A stretch of 64,000 nt of DNA. Origin: Gemmatimonas sp. (lineage in GTDB: Bacteria; Gemmatimonadota; Gemmatimonadetes; Gemmatimonadales; Gemmatimonadaceae). The stretch lies in contig NZ_JANPLK010000019.1 of the NCBI RefSeq assembly GCF_031426495.1, forward strand, positions 48,978 to 112,977, in the 5' to 3' direction. A model generated the notes under the pieces. The model did no database searches. It had not been told where the DNA came from and saw nothing but the letters and a program-made list of their open reading frames with translations. Numbering within the stretch: position 1 is the stretch's first letter; each line of letters opens with the position of its first letter. Made by a program: the position numbers and the translations under genes. This document shows, piece after piece, positions 1-7,471 of this stretch.

Positions 1-88
1 GGCTGGTGAACGACCATCTGGTCTCGTGCTTTCGGCACGACGAGGTCGCCCGCGACCAGAACGCCCACCATCGACTCGACGCTCGCTG

Positions 89-943
89 ATGTGGCGCGAC
101 GGCCTGTTCCGGTCGGGTGTTCCCACCATGATCGCCGGGATCTGCTTCCTCGCCCTGGCGTATGTCGGCGTCGTGCGTCGCGAACGACTGGCCGTGTATT
201 GGGCGGCTGCCTGGGCGCTGCTGGTCGCGCGCTATGTGTGGAGCAGCGTGTGGGGCCTTCCGTATCCGTCACCGTGGATCGGGACGGCAGCCGCCATGCT
301 GCGGGTGGGCTTCGCCATGACGATCCTGGCTGGCACCGTTGCACTGCGCGGCGATCGTTTCCGTGTGTGGCTCATTCCGGCTGTCGCCATCGGCGTGCCG
401 TTAGCCACGGGGGTGCTCGGCTCCGTGATGCGCTCTGGCGATCAGAATCGCCTCAATCTCAGCGTGATGCTGTTGCTGTTGCTGATCGCCGCGTGGCGAT
501 TGGCCACGGCCAGTGCGTTGCCTCGCTTCGAGCGCGCTGCGTCATCCATCTCGCTCGCCGTGTACGGGCTGGCGTCGTTCACGGCATCGCAGCTCCCCGA
601 TGGCGGCGCCGCGCTGGGCCGGGTGACGATGCTGGCATGGGCGTCGCAGCTGCTGGTTGGGATCAGCATTCTCGCCACCTTCTTCCGGCTCTCGTACGAC
701 GCCGAACTGGCGGCACGGCGCACCGTTGAGCAGCGGCTCACGCAGGCCCTCAGCGGCTTCGTGCACATCTGCATGCACTGCAAAGCCGTTCGCGGCGAGC
801 AGGATGCCTCGTGGCAGAAGCTGGAGACGTTCGTGGCCGAACGCACACAGGCCGTACTTTCGCACGGCCTGTGTCGTGATTGCGCTGAAGAGTACTTTCC
901 CGACGAGACGAGCGGTCATTCGCCCGCGGTTGCCGGCGCATAA
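89..943 (+). CDS. Multi-pass membrane protein with C-terminal Cys-pair (HICMHC...CRDC) tail
   Basis: The protein has about seven hydrophobic segments over its first 215 residues, then a short cytoplasmic tail. The tail contains HICMHCKAVR, a Trp-Leu-Glu element and SHGLCRDCAEEYFP. The pattern C-x2-C then C-x2-C, with SHG before the second pair, is the one I associate with the end of many sensor and response-regulator proteins (ICxxCK.IR...W..LE...SHGICPDC...YP). It may bind a metal. A membrane-embedded sensory role is inferred; no kinase or GGDEF domain is attached. The frame stays open to the window edge, and a GTG at 26 would add an Arg/Pro-rich 21-residue lead. I prefer the ATG at 89 because hydrophobic sequence follows closely, but the gene could extend beyond the left edge. 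Confidence 0.7.
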   Translation: MWRDGLFRSGVPTMIAGICFLALAYVGVVRRERLAVYWAAAWALLVARYVWSSVWGLPYPSPWIGTAAAMLRVGFAMTILAGTVALRGDRFRVWLIPAVAIGVPLATGVLGSVMRSGDQNRLNLSVMLLLLLIAAWRLATASALPRFERAASSISLAVYGLASFTASQLPDGGAALGRVTMLAWASQLLVGISILATFFRLSYDAELAARRTVEQRLTQALSGFVHICMHCKAVRGEQDASWQKLETFVAERTQAVLSHGLCRDCAEEYFPDETSGHSPAVAGA

Positions 944-955
944 GCGGCCGAGCGC

Positions 956-1936
956 TTACCGCTGAATCAGCTTCACCCGCTGGCCGTTCTTGAAGATCTC
1001 GATGCGGTCGGCGCGTCCGTCGCGGTTCACGTCGGTCCAGACCTGCAGCAGTTCGTTGCTCTGATCAAGAAAGATCGCGCGCCACGGCACGCCGCCCCGT
1101 CCCTGATCAGGCACGCGCACGGTGAATTCGTTGGTACCGAGCCACTGCATGATGTCGCTGCTGGGCCGACCCTGCAGCACATCCGTCACCGAGCGCATGG
1201 GCGGCAGGACCTGCGGATAGGCGCGAGACGCGTACTCCGGCAGATCATCGCACCGACCATCCTTATCGAGATCGTTGCACACCGGCGGGCCATAGCGTTG
1301 GTCGTCGCACCAGCCGTCGCCGTCGCGATCGAGACACGTCGCCGAGCCGTATCCCGGTGGCCGGACGCCCGGCGCCTGCGCGAAGTAGCGCGGATCGTTC
1401 ACCGCGCCCGGCACCACCACGCCGCCCGGCGTGATGTACCCGCCGTATGACCCTGTGGGCCCCTGCGGTGACACCGCGCTCCCCGGATACGACGAAGCCG
1501 GCGAAGAATTCGCCGGCTGATCACCGTGGAGCTGCGCGTCCGTAATTTTTTTCGCTTCCCAGGCGTCCCTCGCCCGCGGATCCGCCTGAGAGAGATCAGG
1601 CGGAATCAGCGGAGCGCCCTTCTTGTCGGTGGGTTTCGCGAACCCCTTGATCGGCAGATCCGGCTTCTTCCCCTTCGCCGCATCCTCACCGTAGATCACG
1701 CGCCCGTTCGCCGGCTTGTTCCGCACGGCACTGGCACAGTCGGTCGGCGCCGGCTGCTGCGCGGCCGGGACCCCTTCGACCCACACACGGCACATGCCAG
1801 CCGGCGGCCGATAGTCCTTGGGAATATCCGTTTTATCGTTTCTCTCGCTGCGACCCTGCGCGCTCGCGCGCTCCGCACCAAGCGTCAGGCTCAGTACGGC
1901 GGTCGTCGCCAGAATGCGCCAATTCATCTGAAACAT
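956..1936 (-). CDS. Secreted protein with Asp-rich calcium-type repeats, function unknown
   Basis: The N-terminus carries a signal peptide (MFQMNWRILATTAVLSLTLG, cleavage near ASA-QG). A Pro/Gly-rich low-complexity middle follows. It contains LDRDGDGWCDD and LDKDGRCDD, then VNRDGRADRIEIF near the C-terminus. These DxDxDG-type strings resemble thrombospondin type 3 or EF-hand-like calcium loops, and each of the first two has a paired Cys. The last ~75 residues look like a small compact domain. The start could also be the Met at codon 4. It faces away from the gene at 89-943 and lies downstream of pfkA with a 290-bp gap. Function not recognised; a periplasmic or outer-membrane structural role is a guess. 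Confidence 0.75.
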   Translation of the reverse strand: MFQMNWRILATTAVLSLTLGAERASAQGRSERNDKTDIPKDYRPPAGMCRVWVEGVPAAQQPAPTDCASAVRNKPANGRVIYGEDAAKGKKPDLPIKGFAKPTDKKGAPLIPPDLSQADPRARDAWEAKKITDAQLHGDQPANSSPASSYPGSAVSPQGPTGSYGGYITPGGVVVPGAVNDPRYFAQAPGVRPPGYGSATCLDRDGDGWCDDQRYGPPVCNDLDKDGRCDDLPEYASRAYPQVLPPMRSVTDVLQGRPSSDIMQWLGTNEFTVRVPDQGRGGVPWRAIFLDQSNELLQVWTDVNRDGRADRIEIFKNGQRVKLIQR

Positions 1937-2154
1937 GCCTTCCTCCTGCAGGACATCGCGCGCCGTCCACCACGGAGAGCATACGGACGTCCCGATGTCT
2001 TTCTAGGGCAGGGTCCATGCCACGACGGACCCGACCGTCGGCTGGCGCACTGCTGCGGTGTAAGTATCGGCACCACGGTACCCTACGGACAGGGGGAGGG
2101 ATCGTGAGGTAACAGGCAGCGTCCGTAGGAGGGGACACTCACTGTCTTAAAAAC

Positions 2155-2226
2155 AGTAAGGGGTATGGAGTACGGGGTATGGAGTGCGTGTTTCCCTACC
2201 CCCTACTCCCGACTCCCTACTTCGCT
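2155..2226. repeat. Purine-rich 14-bp repeat arranged as an imperfect hairpin
   Basis: Two direct copies of a 14-bp unit (AGTAAGGGGTATGG at 2155-2168, AGTACGGGGTATGG at 2169-2182) are followed, after about 10 bases, by a pyrimidine-rich stretch (2193-2221) that reads as the same unit in reverse complement. The result is a long imperfect stem-loop in the gap between the 3' end of pfkA and the next minus-strand gene. The same unit occurs as direct repeats at 17112-17153. The rest of the gap (1937-2154) shows nothing clear except a promoter-length stretch. Confidence 0.7.
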
Positions 2227-2227
2227 G

Positions 2228-3307
2228 TTAATCCCCAAACGAAATACCCATCATTCGGGCGGCCTGCACCACGTCATGGGCCGGGTCGACGCGCTTCGTT
2301 TCCTTGAGCACGTCGGCGATCGGGATGGTGACCAGGTGCGGCGACTGTAGCGCGACCATGTGACCCCAGCGCTTGTCGGCCACGGCCTGCACGGCTGCGG
2401 CGCCGAAGCGGGTGGCCAGCAGTCGATCGTAGCCGGTGGGTGATCCACCGCGTTGCAGATGTCCCAGCACCATGGAGCGGGTTTCCTTGCCCGTAATGCG
2501 CTGAATGTCGTACCCCATGCGTTCAGCGATCCCGCCCAGACGACGATCCTGCCCCGGTAGCGACGCGCCGATGATCGACTCCATACCACCCTTGGGCTTC
2601 GAGCCTTCGGCGACCACCACGATGCTGAAGCGCCGACCGGCCGCGTCCCGGTCCATGATCTTCTCACAGACTTTCTGAATCTCCCACTCGATTTCGGGAA
2701 TCAGAATGACGTCGGCGGTCCCTGCCACTCCGGCGTGCAGCGCGATGAATCCGGCGTCACGCCCCATGACTTCCAGCACCATGACGCGATCGTGCGACTC
2801 CGCCGTCGTGTGCAGCTTGTCGATCGCTTCCATGGCCGTATTCACCGCGGTGTCGAAGCCGAACGTCGTCACCGTGCCGGGCACGTCATTGTCGATCGTC
2901 TTCGGCACGCTGATCACGCGCATGCCCTTGGCCGCCAGCTGCGCCGCAATCTTCAACGAGCCATCGCCGCCGATCGAGATGATCGCTTCGATGCCGAGAT
3001 TGCGGGCATTCTCCACGAGCTCATCGGAGCGATCGACATTCTTCCACGTTCCGTCGGGCTGCAGAATCGGATACGCAAACGGGCTGCCGCGATTGGTCGT
3101 CTTGATGATCGTGCCGCCCTGATTGGCGATGCCGCGCACCGTCTCCTCGGTGAGAGGGACGATTTCGTCTTCGCCAAGGAGCCCGGCGTAGCCGCGCTTG
3201 ATGCCAAGCACGTCCCAGCCGCGGGTTCGGGCGGAGAGCACTGCCGCCCGGATGACGGCGTTGAGTCCCGGAGCGTCGCCGCCGCCGGTGGAAATCGCTA
3301 TCCGCAT
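2228..3307 (-). CDS. pfkA: 6-phosphofructokinase (PfkA family)
   Basis: This enzyme phosphorylates fructose 6-phosphate to the 1,6-bisphosphate in cytoplasmic glycolysis. Visible are the N-terminal GGGDAPGLNAVIR loop, SIGGDGS (residues 111-117), the catalytic PKTIDND segment (135-141, with the general-base Asp), MGRDAGF and a C-terminal LGHLQRGGSP-type segment. At 359 residues it fits the family. Gly116 aligns with E. coli Gly104, the position that is Asp in PPi-dependent enzymes, so ATP is the likely donor. Lys136 aligns with E. coli 124, where PPi enzymes have Lys and classical ATP enzymes Gly. It is therefore a mixed-type (group III-like) PFK. The ATG at 3307 is well placed, with glycine-loop residues immediately after it. 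Confidence 0.96.
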   Translation of the reverse strand: MRIAISTGGGDAPGLNAVIRAAVLSARTRGWDVLGIKRGYAGLLGEDEIVPLTEETVRGIANQGGTIIKTTNRGSPFAYPILQPDGTWKNVDRSDELVENARNLGIEAIISIGGDGSLKIAAQLAAKGMRVISVPKTIDNDVPGTVTTFGFDTAVNTAMEAIDKLHTTAESHDRVMVLEVMGRDAGFIALHAGVAGTADVILIPEIEWEIQKVCEKIMDRDAAGRRFSIVVVAEGSKPKGGMESIIGASLPGQDRRLGGIAERMGYDIQRITGKETRSMVLGHLQRGGSPTGYDRLLATRFGAAAVQAVADKRWGHMVALQSPHLVTIPIADVLKETKRVDPAHDVVQAARMMGISFGD

Positions 3308-3341
3308 GTCAGAAGAGATGGATCGAGTGGTTGGGAGTGAT

Positions 3342-3358
3342 CGCGATAATCTATCGCG
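3342..3358. promoter_or_regulatory. 17-bp perfect palindrome upstream of pfkA
   Basis: CGCGATA, a 3-bp centre, then TATCGCG. The arms are perfect 7-bp inverted repeats and sit 35 bp upstream of the pfkA start codon. Size and place fit an operator for a dimeric regulator, but nothing identifies the regulator. The stem lacks a T-tract, so a terminator is less likely. Confidence 0.4.
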
Positions 3359-3369
3359 TCATCACGCAT

Positions 3370-3716
3370 TCAGGGCGTCGGGAATGCGGGTGCGCGCATC
3401 TGAACCCCGGCACCGGCAGCCAGTTGGCGCACGATGGTGTCTTGAGACGCGAGCACACCGCGCAGCGAGTCGATCTGCGCCTGCAGCATGGAATTCTCCT
3501 CGCGAAGCTCGCCCACGAGCGTACCGAGGTCCATCACCGCCTGTCCCGAATTCAGTTCGCTGGCCGGGCTGGGGATGCCGCCGCCGGCGGTGGCCGCAGG
3601 CAATGGCCGTGGTCGCAGACAGACTCGTGAGCGCGATGGCGATCAGGGTCGCGACCCGGCGAGGCCCGGCCAACCGGTCAGCGTTGCGAAGCGCATGGCG
3701 GCGTAGTTCGGATGAC
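3370..3716 (-). pseudogene. Small exported coiled-coil protein, apparently frameshifted
   Basis: From a GTG at 3716 one frame encodes a basic lead and a signal-like segment (LIAIALTSLSATTAIA) ending near 3600. It then degenerates into Arg/His-rich sequence. At that point another frame opens (3603 down to 3370) and encodes a Gly/Pro linker and a heptad-like coiled coil (LVGELREENSMLQAQIDSLR). Joining the two across a one-base shift in the GC-rich stretch at about 3585-3603 gives a plausible 115-residue signal-peptide plus coiled-coil protein. Alternatively, only the 77-residue TTG-started piece is translated. A sequencing error, a real mutation or programmed slippage cannot be told apart here. 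It lies just upstream of pfkA. Confidence 0.4.
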
Positions 3717-3816
3717 ACCGTTCGACAACCTCGGAGTGATCGTGTGATCCAGCGCGACGAGCAACGCGATGCTTCACGATATCGTCGCCGCGCCTCATCC
3801 ACGACACCCTGCGCCC

Positions 3817-4281
3817 ATGTTACCGATGCACCTTTCGCGCCGCACCGACGGCCTGCGCCAACGTCGACGCGGCGCGACGCTGGTCGAGCAGCTGTGGCTG
3901 CTCGTGCTCACTGGCGCCCTCGCCGCGCTCGCGATCACGTCGGGGGGCAAGCTGTTCGCGGCCCTCGATGTGGCGATGGCTGCCCAGGAAACTGTCGACC
4001 TGCTCGCACTGGCGCGTGATCACGCCATTGCCACCGGCGGCCGGACTGCGGTGCGCTTCGATGTGACCGGCACGCGTGTCGTCGTGCACGCGGGCCGCGA
4101 CACCATCGCCGTGGGCGACTTCCATGGCAGCGGACTCACGCTCGAGGCCACGCGCGACTCGCTCAGCTATGCGCCATCAGGATTGGGCGTGGGGGCCGCG
4201 AATCTGCGACTCGTTCTTAAGCGAAGCGCCCGAGCCGACACCATTACGGTGTCGCGTCTCGGGCGCGTGCAACGACGATAG
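3817..4281 (+). CDS. Type II secretion/type IV pilus pseudopilin (GspH/FimT-like)
   Basis: A short basic lead ends in RRRGATLVEQ, followed by a hydrophobic helix (LWLLVLTGALAALAI). This is a class III prepilin signal, with cleavage after Gly and the conserved Glu at +5. The C-terminal ~110 residues contain the beta-rich pattern of GspH/FimT minor pseudopilins (ALARDHAIATGGRTAVRFDV). The product would sit in the inner membrane and join a pseudopilus tip. No other secretion genes are adjacent, so the partners lie elsewhere. The ATG at 3817 is chosen over an upstream in-frame start because the lead then has normal prepilin length; ATG 3826 is equally possible. Confidence 0.75.
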   Translation: MLPMHLSRRTDGLRQRRRGATLVEQLWLLVLTGALAALAITSGGKLFAALDVAMAAQETVDLLALARDHAIATGGRTAVRFDVTGTRVVVHAGRDTIAVGDFHGSGLTLEATRDSLSYAPSGLGVGAANLRLVLKRSARADTITVSRLGRVQRR

Positions 4282-4288
4282 CAACGGC

Positions 4289-4324
4289 CGACGCAACCGC
4301 CGACGCAACCGCCGACGCAACCGC
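4289..4324. repeat. Three perfect 12-bp tandem repeats
   Basis: CGACGCAACCGC is repeated three times without mismatch in the 49-bp gap between the converging pseudopilin and helicase genes. No terminator stem is obvious in the gap. Confidence 0.8.
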
Positions 4325-4330
4325 CTCGAA

Positions 4331-5491
4331 TCAGGTGCCGAAGTCGAAGCCCGGCACGCTCACGCGCGGAATTTCCTGACCGATGGTCCGCTCGATCGTG
4401 CGCACCATGCCGATGTCTTCGGCCGCCATGAAGGTGTAGGCATCGCCGGTGCTGGCGGCGCGGCCAGTACGGCCGATCCGGTGCACGTAGTCTTCCGGCT
4501 GCTGCGGTACGTCATAGTTGATCACGTGCGTGATGCCGGAGATGTCGAGACCCCGCTGCGCGATGTCGGTGGCCACCAACACGCGCAACTTGCCCGACTT
4601 GAAGTCTTCGAGCGCCGCCATGCGTTCGCGCTGGGACTTGTCGGCATGCATCGCGCCCGCCTTCACGCCGGCCTTCTCGAGATCCTGCACCACGCGATCG
4701 GCGCCGCTCTTCGTGCGCGTGAACACCAGCACCGAGTCGTGCGCCTTCTTCGTGAGCAGATGCACGAGCAGATCATTCTTGAGATGACGCGGTACCGGGT
4801 ACACCGCGTGCGTCACCGTGGTCGCGGCCGACGAACGCCGACCGACCTGCACCACGACGGGCTTGCGGAGATACTTGCGCGCGAGCGCCTCGACCTCGGG
4901 CGGCATGGTGGCGCTGAACAGCAGCGTCTGCCGGTAGCGCGGGACCTGTTCGACGATGCGATTGAGCTGCGGCGCAAAGCCCATGTCGAGCATGCGGTCC
5001 GCTTCGTCGAGTACCAACGTCTCGAGATACGAGAAGTCGACGTTGCGTTTCTCGAGATGGTCCAGCAAGCGTCCCGGCGTGGCGACGACCACGTCGACGC
5101 CGGCGCGCAGCGCGCGTTCCTGCGGCTCGTAGCCGACGCCGCCGAACACGGGGATGACGTCTACCGGCGCGTACTTGGAATACTTGCGGACACTCTCCTC
5201 CACTTGGAGACAGAGCTCGCGGGTGGGGGTGAGCACGAGGACGCGCGTCCGACGCGGTCCGCCCAGCAGTCGATGCACCATCGGCAGCGTGAAGCTGGCG
5301 GTCTTGCCGGTGCCCGTCTGGGCGAGGCCGATCAGATCGCGACCTTTCAGCGCGAGCGGAATGGCATCGCGCTGAATGGGCGTGGGACGCTCGTAGCCGG
5401 CATCGGAGAGCGCGGCGAGCAAGGGTTGGGCGAGGCCCAGATCGGCGAACGTTGTGTCGTCGATCAGCGTGTCAGGGTCGATTGCAGTCAT
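4331..5491 (-). CDS. rhlE: DEAD-box ATP-dependent RNA helicase (RhlE-like)
   Basis: It unwinds short RNA duplexes, typically in ribosome assembly or RNA decay. The motifs appear in order: Q-motif (RPTPIQRDAIP), Walker A AQTGTGKT, PTREL, TPGRLLDHL, DEADRMLDMGF, SATMP, then in domain 2 FTRTKSGADRV, VATDIAQRGLDI and HRIGRTGRA. The 386-residue protein ends soon after the second RecA domain, so it lacks the basic C-terminal tail found in many RhlE proteins. It converges on the pseudopilin gene. Confidence 0.95.
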   Translation of the reverse strand: MTAIDPDTLIDDTTFADLGLAQPLLAALSDAGYERPTPIQRDAIPLALKGRDLIGLAQTGTGKTASFTLPMVHRLLGGPRRTRVLVLTPTRELCLQVEESVRKYSKYAPVDVIPVFGGVGYEPQERALRAGVDVVVATPGRLLDHLEKRNVDFSYLETLVLDEADRMLDMGFAPQLNRIVEQVPRYRQTLLFSATMPPEVEALARKYLRKPVVVQVGRRSSAATTVTHAVYPVPRHLKNDLLVHLLTKKAHDSVLVFTRTKSGADRVVQDLEKAGVKAGAMHADKSQRERMAALEDFKSGKLRVLVATDIAQRGLDISGITHVINYDVPQQPEDYVHRIGRTGRAASTGDAYTFMAAEDIGMVRTIERTIGQEIPRVSVPGFDFGT

Positions 5492-5532
5492 GTGTTGACC
5501 GGAAAGCTAATCGGTCGGGCCGTACGGGAAGC

Positions 5533-6789
5533 CTAGAGCAGCTCGATCTCTCGACCGCTCAGCTGGGCGATCAAGGCAAGCCGAAAGGTGACGTCGGCGG
5601 AAAAGGCCGAGTCGGTGGGCTCGCCGAAGGTCGGATCGGAGAGCGGAAGGAGCGGCCACGACCACACGGGCACGCGCTCCGGCATCACGACCGAGCGCGG
5701 CGGGGTCCACACGTGCTTGCGGTCGCGGTCGTCCAACAGGCGATCGAGCAGCTTGCACCACCCATCGTGCTTCTTGAGAAAGCCGATGCGGGCCATGACC
5801 TCGAGCCAGCCCAGCGACGAGGCCATATCGGCATCCATCGCGTTGCGGGTGGGCAGCAGGTCGCCCAGCACCAGATGCGGCTGTTCGAGAAGATGCGGCC
5901 CCACCTGCTGCACCGGCTGCTGGCGCGGCCACGGCTGCGTGAGATAGGTGTACAGCCGATCCATGAACTCGTAGTGCTCGCTGCGGAAATGGGGCATGTA
6001 GCCCAGCATCACCAGCAGGTGAAACGATGGGGCCGTGACCTCGGCCGGGAGCACATGCTGGTTGCCCAGACGGATCCACGGCTTCTGTGCCAACGGTGAC
6101 TTGAGGAACGTCATGACCCGATCCACCAATCGTCGGGCTGCCCCGCGGAGCCGCGGATCGCTCTCATACCCCGCCTGCGCCAGCGCCGCAGCCGCCCCCT
6201 CGCGCAACAACAATCGCCCACGCTTGATCAGATCGTCGTCCCACTCCTTCGGCATCATCTCGGCCAGAAACGACGGATCATCGTCCTCGGCCAACAGACG
6301 GAACAGGAGCCGCTTGGTCGAGCTTAACGCCGGGCTCTCGGGGTCCCACCCAAGCTCCAGCAGCCGACGGTAGGCCGGAATCGTACCGATGCCTTCCAGG
6401 GACAACCCAGCAGGCACGGTGAGCATGCCCCCGGGCCACTGTCCGTCCCCATCCTGCATGAGCAGCAGGTGCCATCCCTGCCGGCTCGCATAGGGAAGTG
6501 TCGCCCACCCCGCTTCAGCGGCCGCTTTCGGCCAGAAGGCCTTCGTGGCGCGGAACTGTACCGACGGTGACGCGGTACGGAGCAACCGACTCATGGGAAC
6601 CGTGACCGGTCCCGGCGGCGGCGGGGGCGCCGGCATCGGCTGGTACAGCGAGAGGCGCACGTCCGGAGGGACCGGCTGCGAATCAGGCAAAGGTAGCGGC
6701 GATATCGAGGGCGGAAGCGTCACAATTCTGCAATTGTACCCCTCAGCCGACGTTCCGCCAGAGGTCGAGGGACGAACAGCACCGTTCAT
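5533..6789 (-). CDS. Uncharacterised 418-residue protein, possibly alpha-helical toroid
   Basis: I do not recognise the family. The first ~65 residues are Pro-rich and low in complexity (PMPAPPPPPG), and translation may instead start at the Met at 6594. The remainder is helix-rich, with QDGDGQWPGG near residue 112, which recalls the QxxDGSW repeats of terpene cyclase/prenyltransferase barrels. A single such match is weak evidence. There is no signal peptide or clear membrane helix. It is read 41 bp upstream of the helicase on the same strand and may be co-transcribed. The AT-rich stretch 6790-6840 would hold its promoter. Confidence 0.6.
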   Translation of the reverse strand: MNGAVRPSTSGGTSAEGYNCRIVTLPPSISPLPLPDSQPVPPDVRLSLYQPMPAPPPPPGPVTVPMSRLLRTASPSVQFRATKAFWPKAAAEAGWATLPYASRQGWHLLLMQDGDGQWPGGMLTVPAGLSLEGIGTIPAYRRLLELGWDPESPALSSTKRLLFRLLAEDDDPSFLAEMMPKEWDDDLIKRGRLLLREGAAAALAQAGYESDPRLRGAARRLVDRVMTFLKSPLAQKPWIRLGNQHVLPAEVTAPSFHLLVMLGYMPHFRSEHYEFMDRLYTYLTQPWPRQQPVQQVGPHLLEQPHLVLGDLLPTRNAMDADMASSLGWLEVMARIGFLKKHDGWCKLLDRLLDDRDRKHVWTPPRSVVMPERVPVWSWPLLPLSDPTFGEPTDSAFSADVTFRLALIAQLSGREIELL

Positions 6790-6803
6790 AAGGCGATCTC
6801 ATC

Positions 6804-6809
6804 TATAAT
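6804..6809 (+). promoter_or_regulatory. Candidate -10 box (TATAAT) for the Spy-like gene
   Basis: A consensus TATAAT lies in the only AT-rich island of this gap, about 110 bp before the ATG at 6922. No good -35 hexamer sits 17 bp upstream, so this is a weak call. The same island also serves the divergent gene at 5533-6789. Confidence 0.35.
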
Positions 6810-6921
6810 CTTCTCTTTTGTCTTAACGCTTCTGCCAGCTCGAACGTCTACCCTGTGAGGTACGTCAGCGGCGTGACCGCGCCGTGGACGGTGCCGAACG
6901 ACCCACCGAGCCCCCCTTCTC

Positions 6922-7317
6922 ATGAAGAACACGATCCGCATGTTCGTTGCTGCGGCTGCCCTCGCGATCGCTGTACCCGCCTATGCCCAGGGCGGCGGTG
7001 GTGGCGGTGGCGGTGGCATGCAGATGTCGCCCGCCGAGCGCATGGCTCGCCAGAAGGAACAGCTGTTCAAGGACATCACGCTCACGGCCGCGCAGTCGGC
7101 CAAGGTCGACACGATCATGATGCAGGCCGCCGCGAAGCAACAGGAAGCGATGGCGGCCGCGCGCAGCGGTGGTGGCGATATGGCCGCCATGCGCGAGTCG
7201 ATGCAGAAGATGAACGCGGAACGCAACGAGGCGCTGAAGGCCGCGCTGACCGACGACCAGAAGAAGAAGTTCGACGAGAACGTCGCGGCCATACCGCAGC
7301 GCCGCGGCGGTCTCTGA
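6922..7317 (+). CDS. Small periplasmic Spy/CpxP-like helical protein
   Basis: The signal peptide (MKNTIRMFVAAAALAIAVPA, cut at AYA-Q) is followed by a nine-Gly stretch and then about 95 residues of amphipathic helix. LTAAQSAKVDTIM and LTDDQKKKFDENV resemble the LTxxQ motifs of Spy/CpxP periplasmic chaperones. At 131 residues it matches that family in size. A chaperone or envelope-stress role is inferred from the fold pattern only. It stands alone and ends in a strong terminator. Confidence 0.75.
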   Translation: MKNTIRMFVAAAALAIAVPAYAQGGGGGGGGGMQMSPAERMARQKEQLFKDITLTAAQSAKVDTIMMQAAAKQQEAMAAARSGGGDMAAMRESMQKMNAERNEALKAALTDDQKKKFDENVAAIPQRRGGL

Positions 7318-7340
7318 CCGACACCGCAGGATGTGGGACC

Positions 7341-7375
7341 AAGCGGGGGGTGCCAGTCGGCATCCCCCGCTTTTC
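7341..7375 (+). terminator. Rho-independent terminator after the Spy-like gene
   Basis: AAGCGGGGGGTGCC pairs with GGCATCCCCCGCTT (13 of 14) across a 4-base loop and is followed by TTTTCG. It lies 24 bp after the stop codon. Confidence 0.85.
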
Positions 7376-7471
7376 GTCGTCCCGCGGCGGAATCGCTTGT
7401 TCCGCGACGCCGTGCAGTCGAGATTGACTGCGGCTCATGTCTGCTCTCTCCGCCTCCCCTAGCCAGCGCTG

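Noticed and set aside
4076..5536. 486-codon plus-strand frame covering the pseudopilin end and the helicase
   Set aside because: Antisense to an unmistakable DEAD-box helicase; the apparent Arg-Asn repeats come from the 12-bp DNA repeat.
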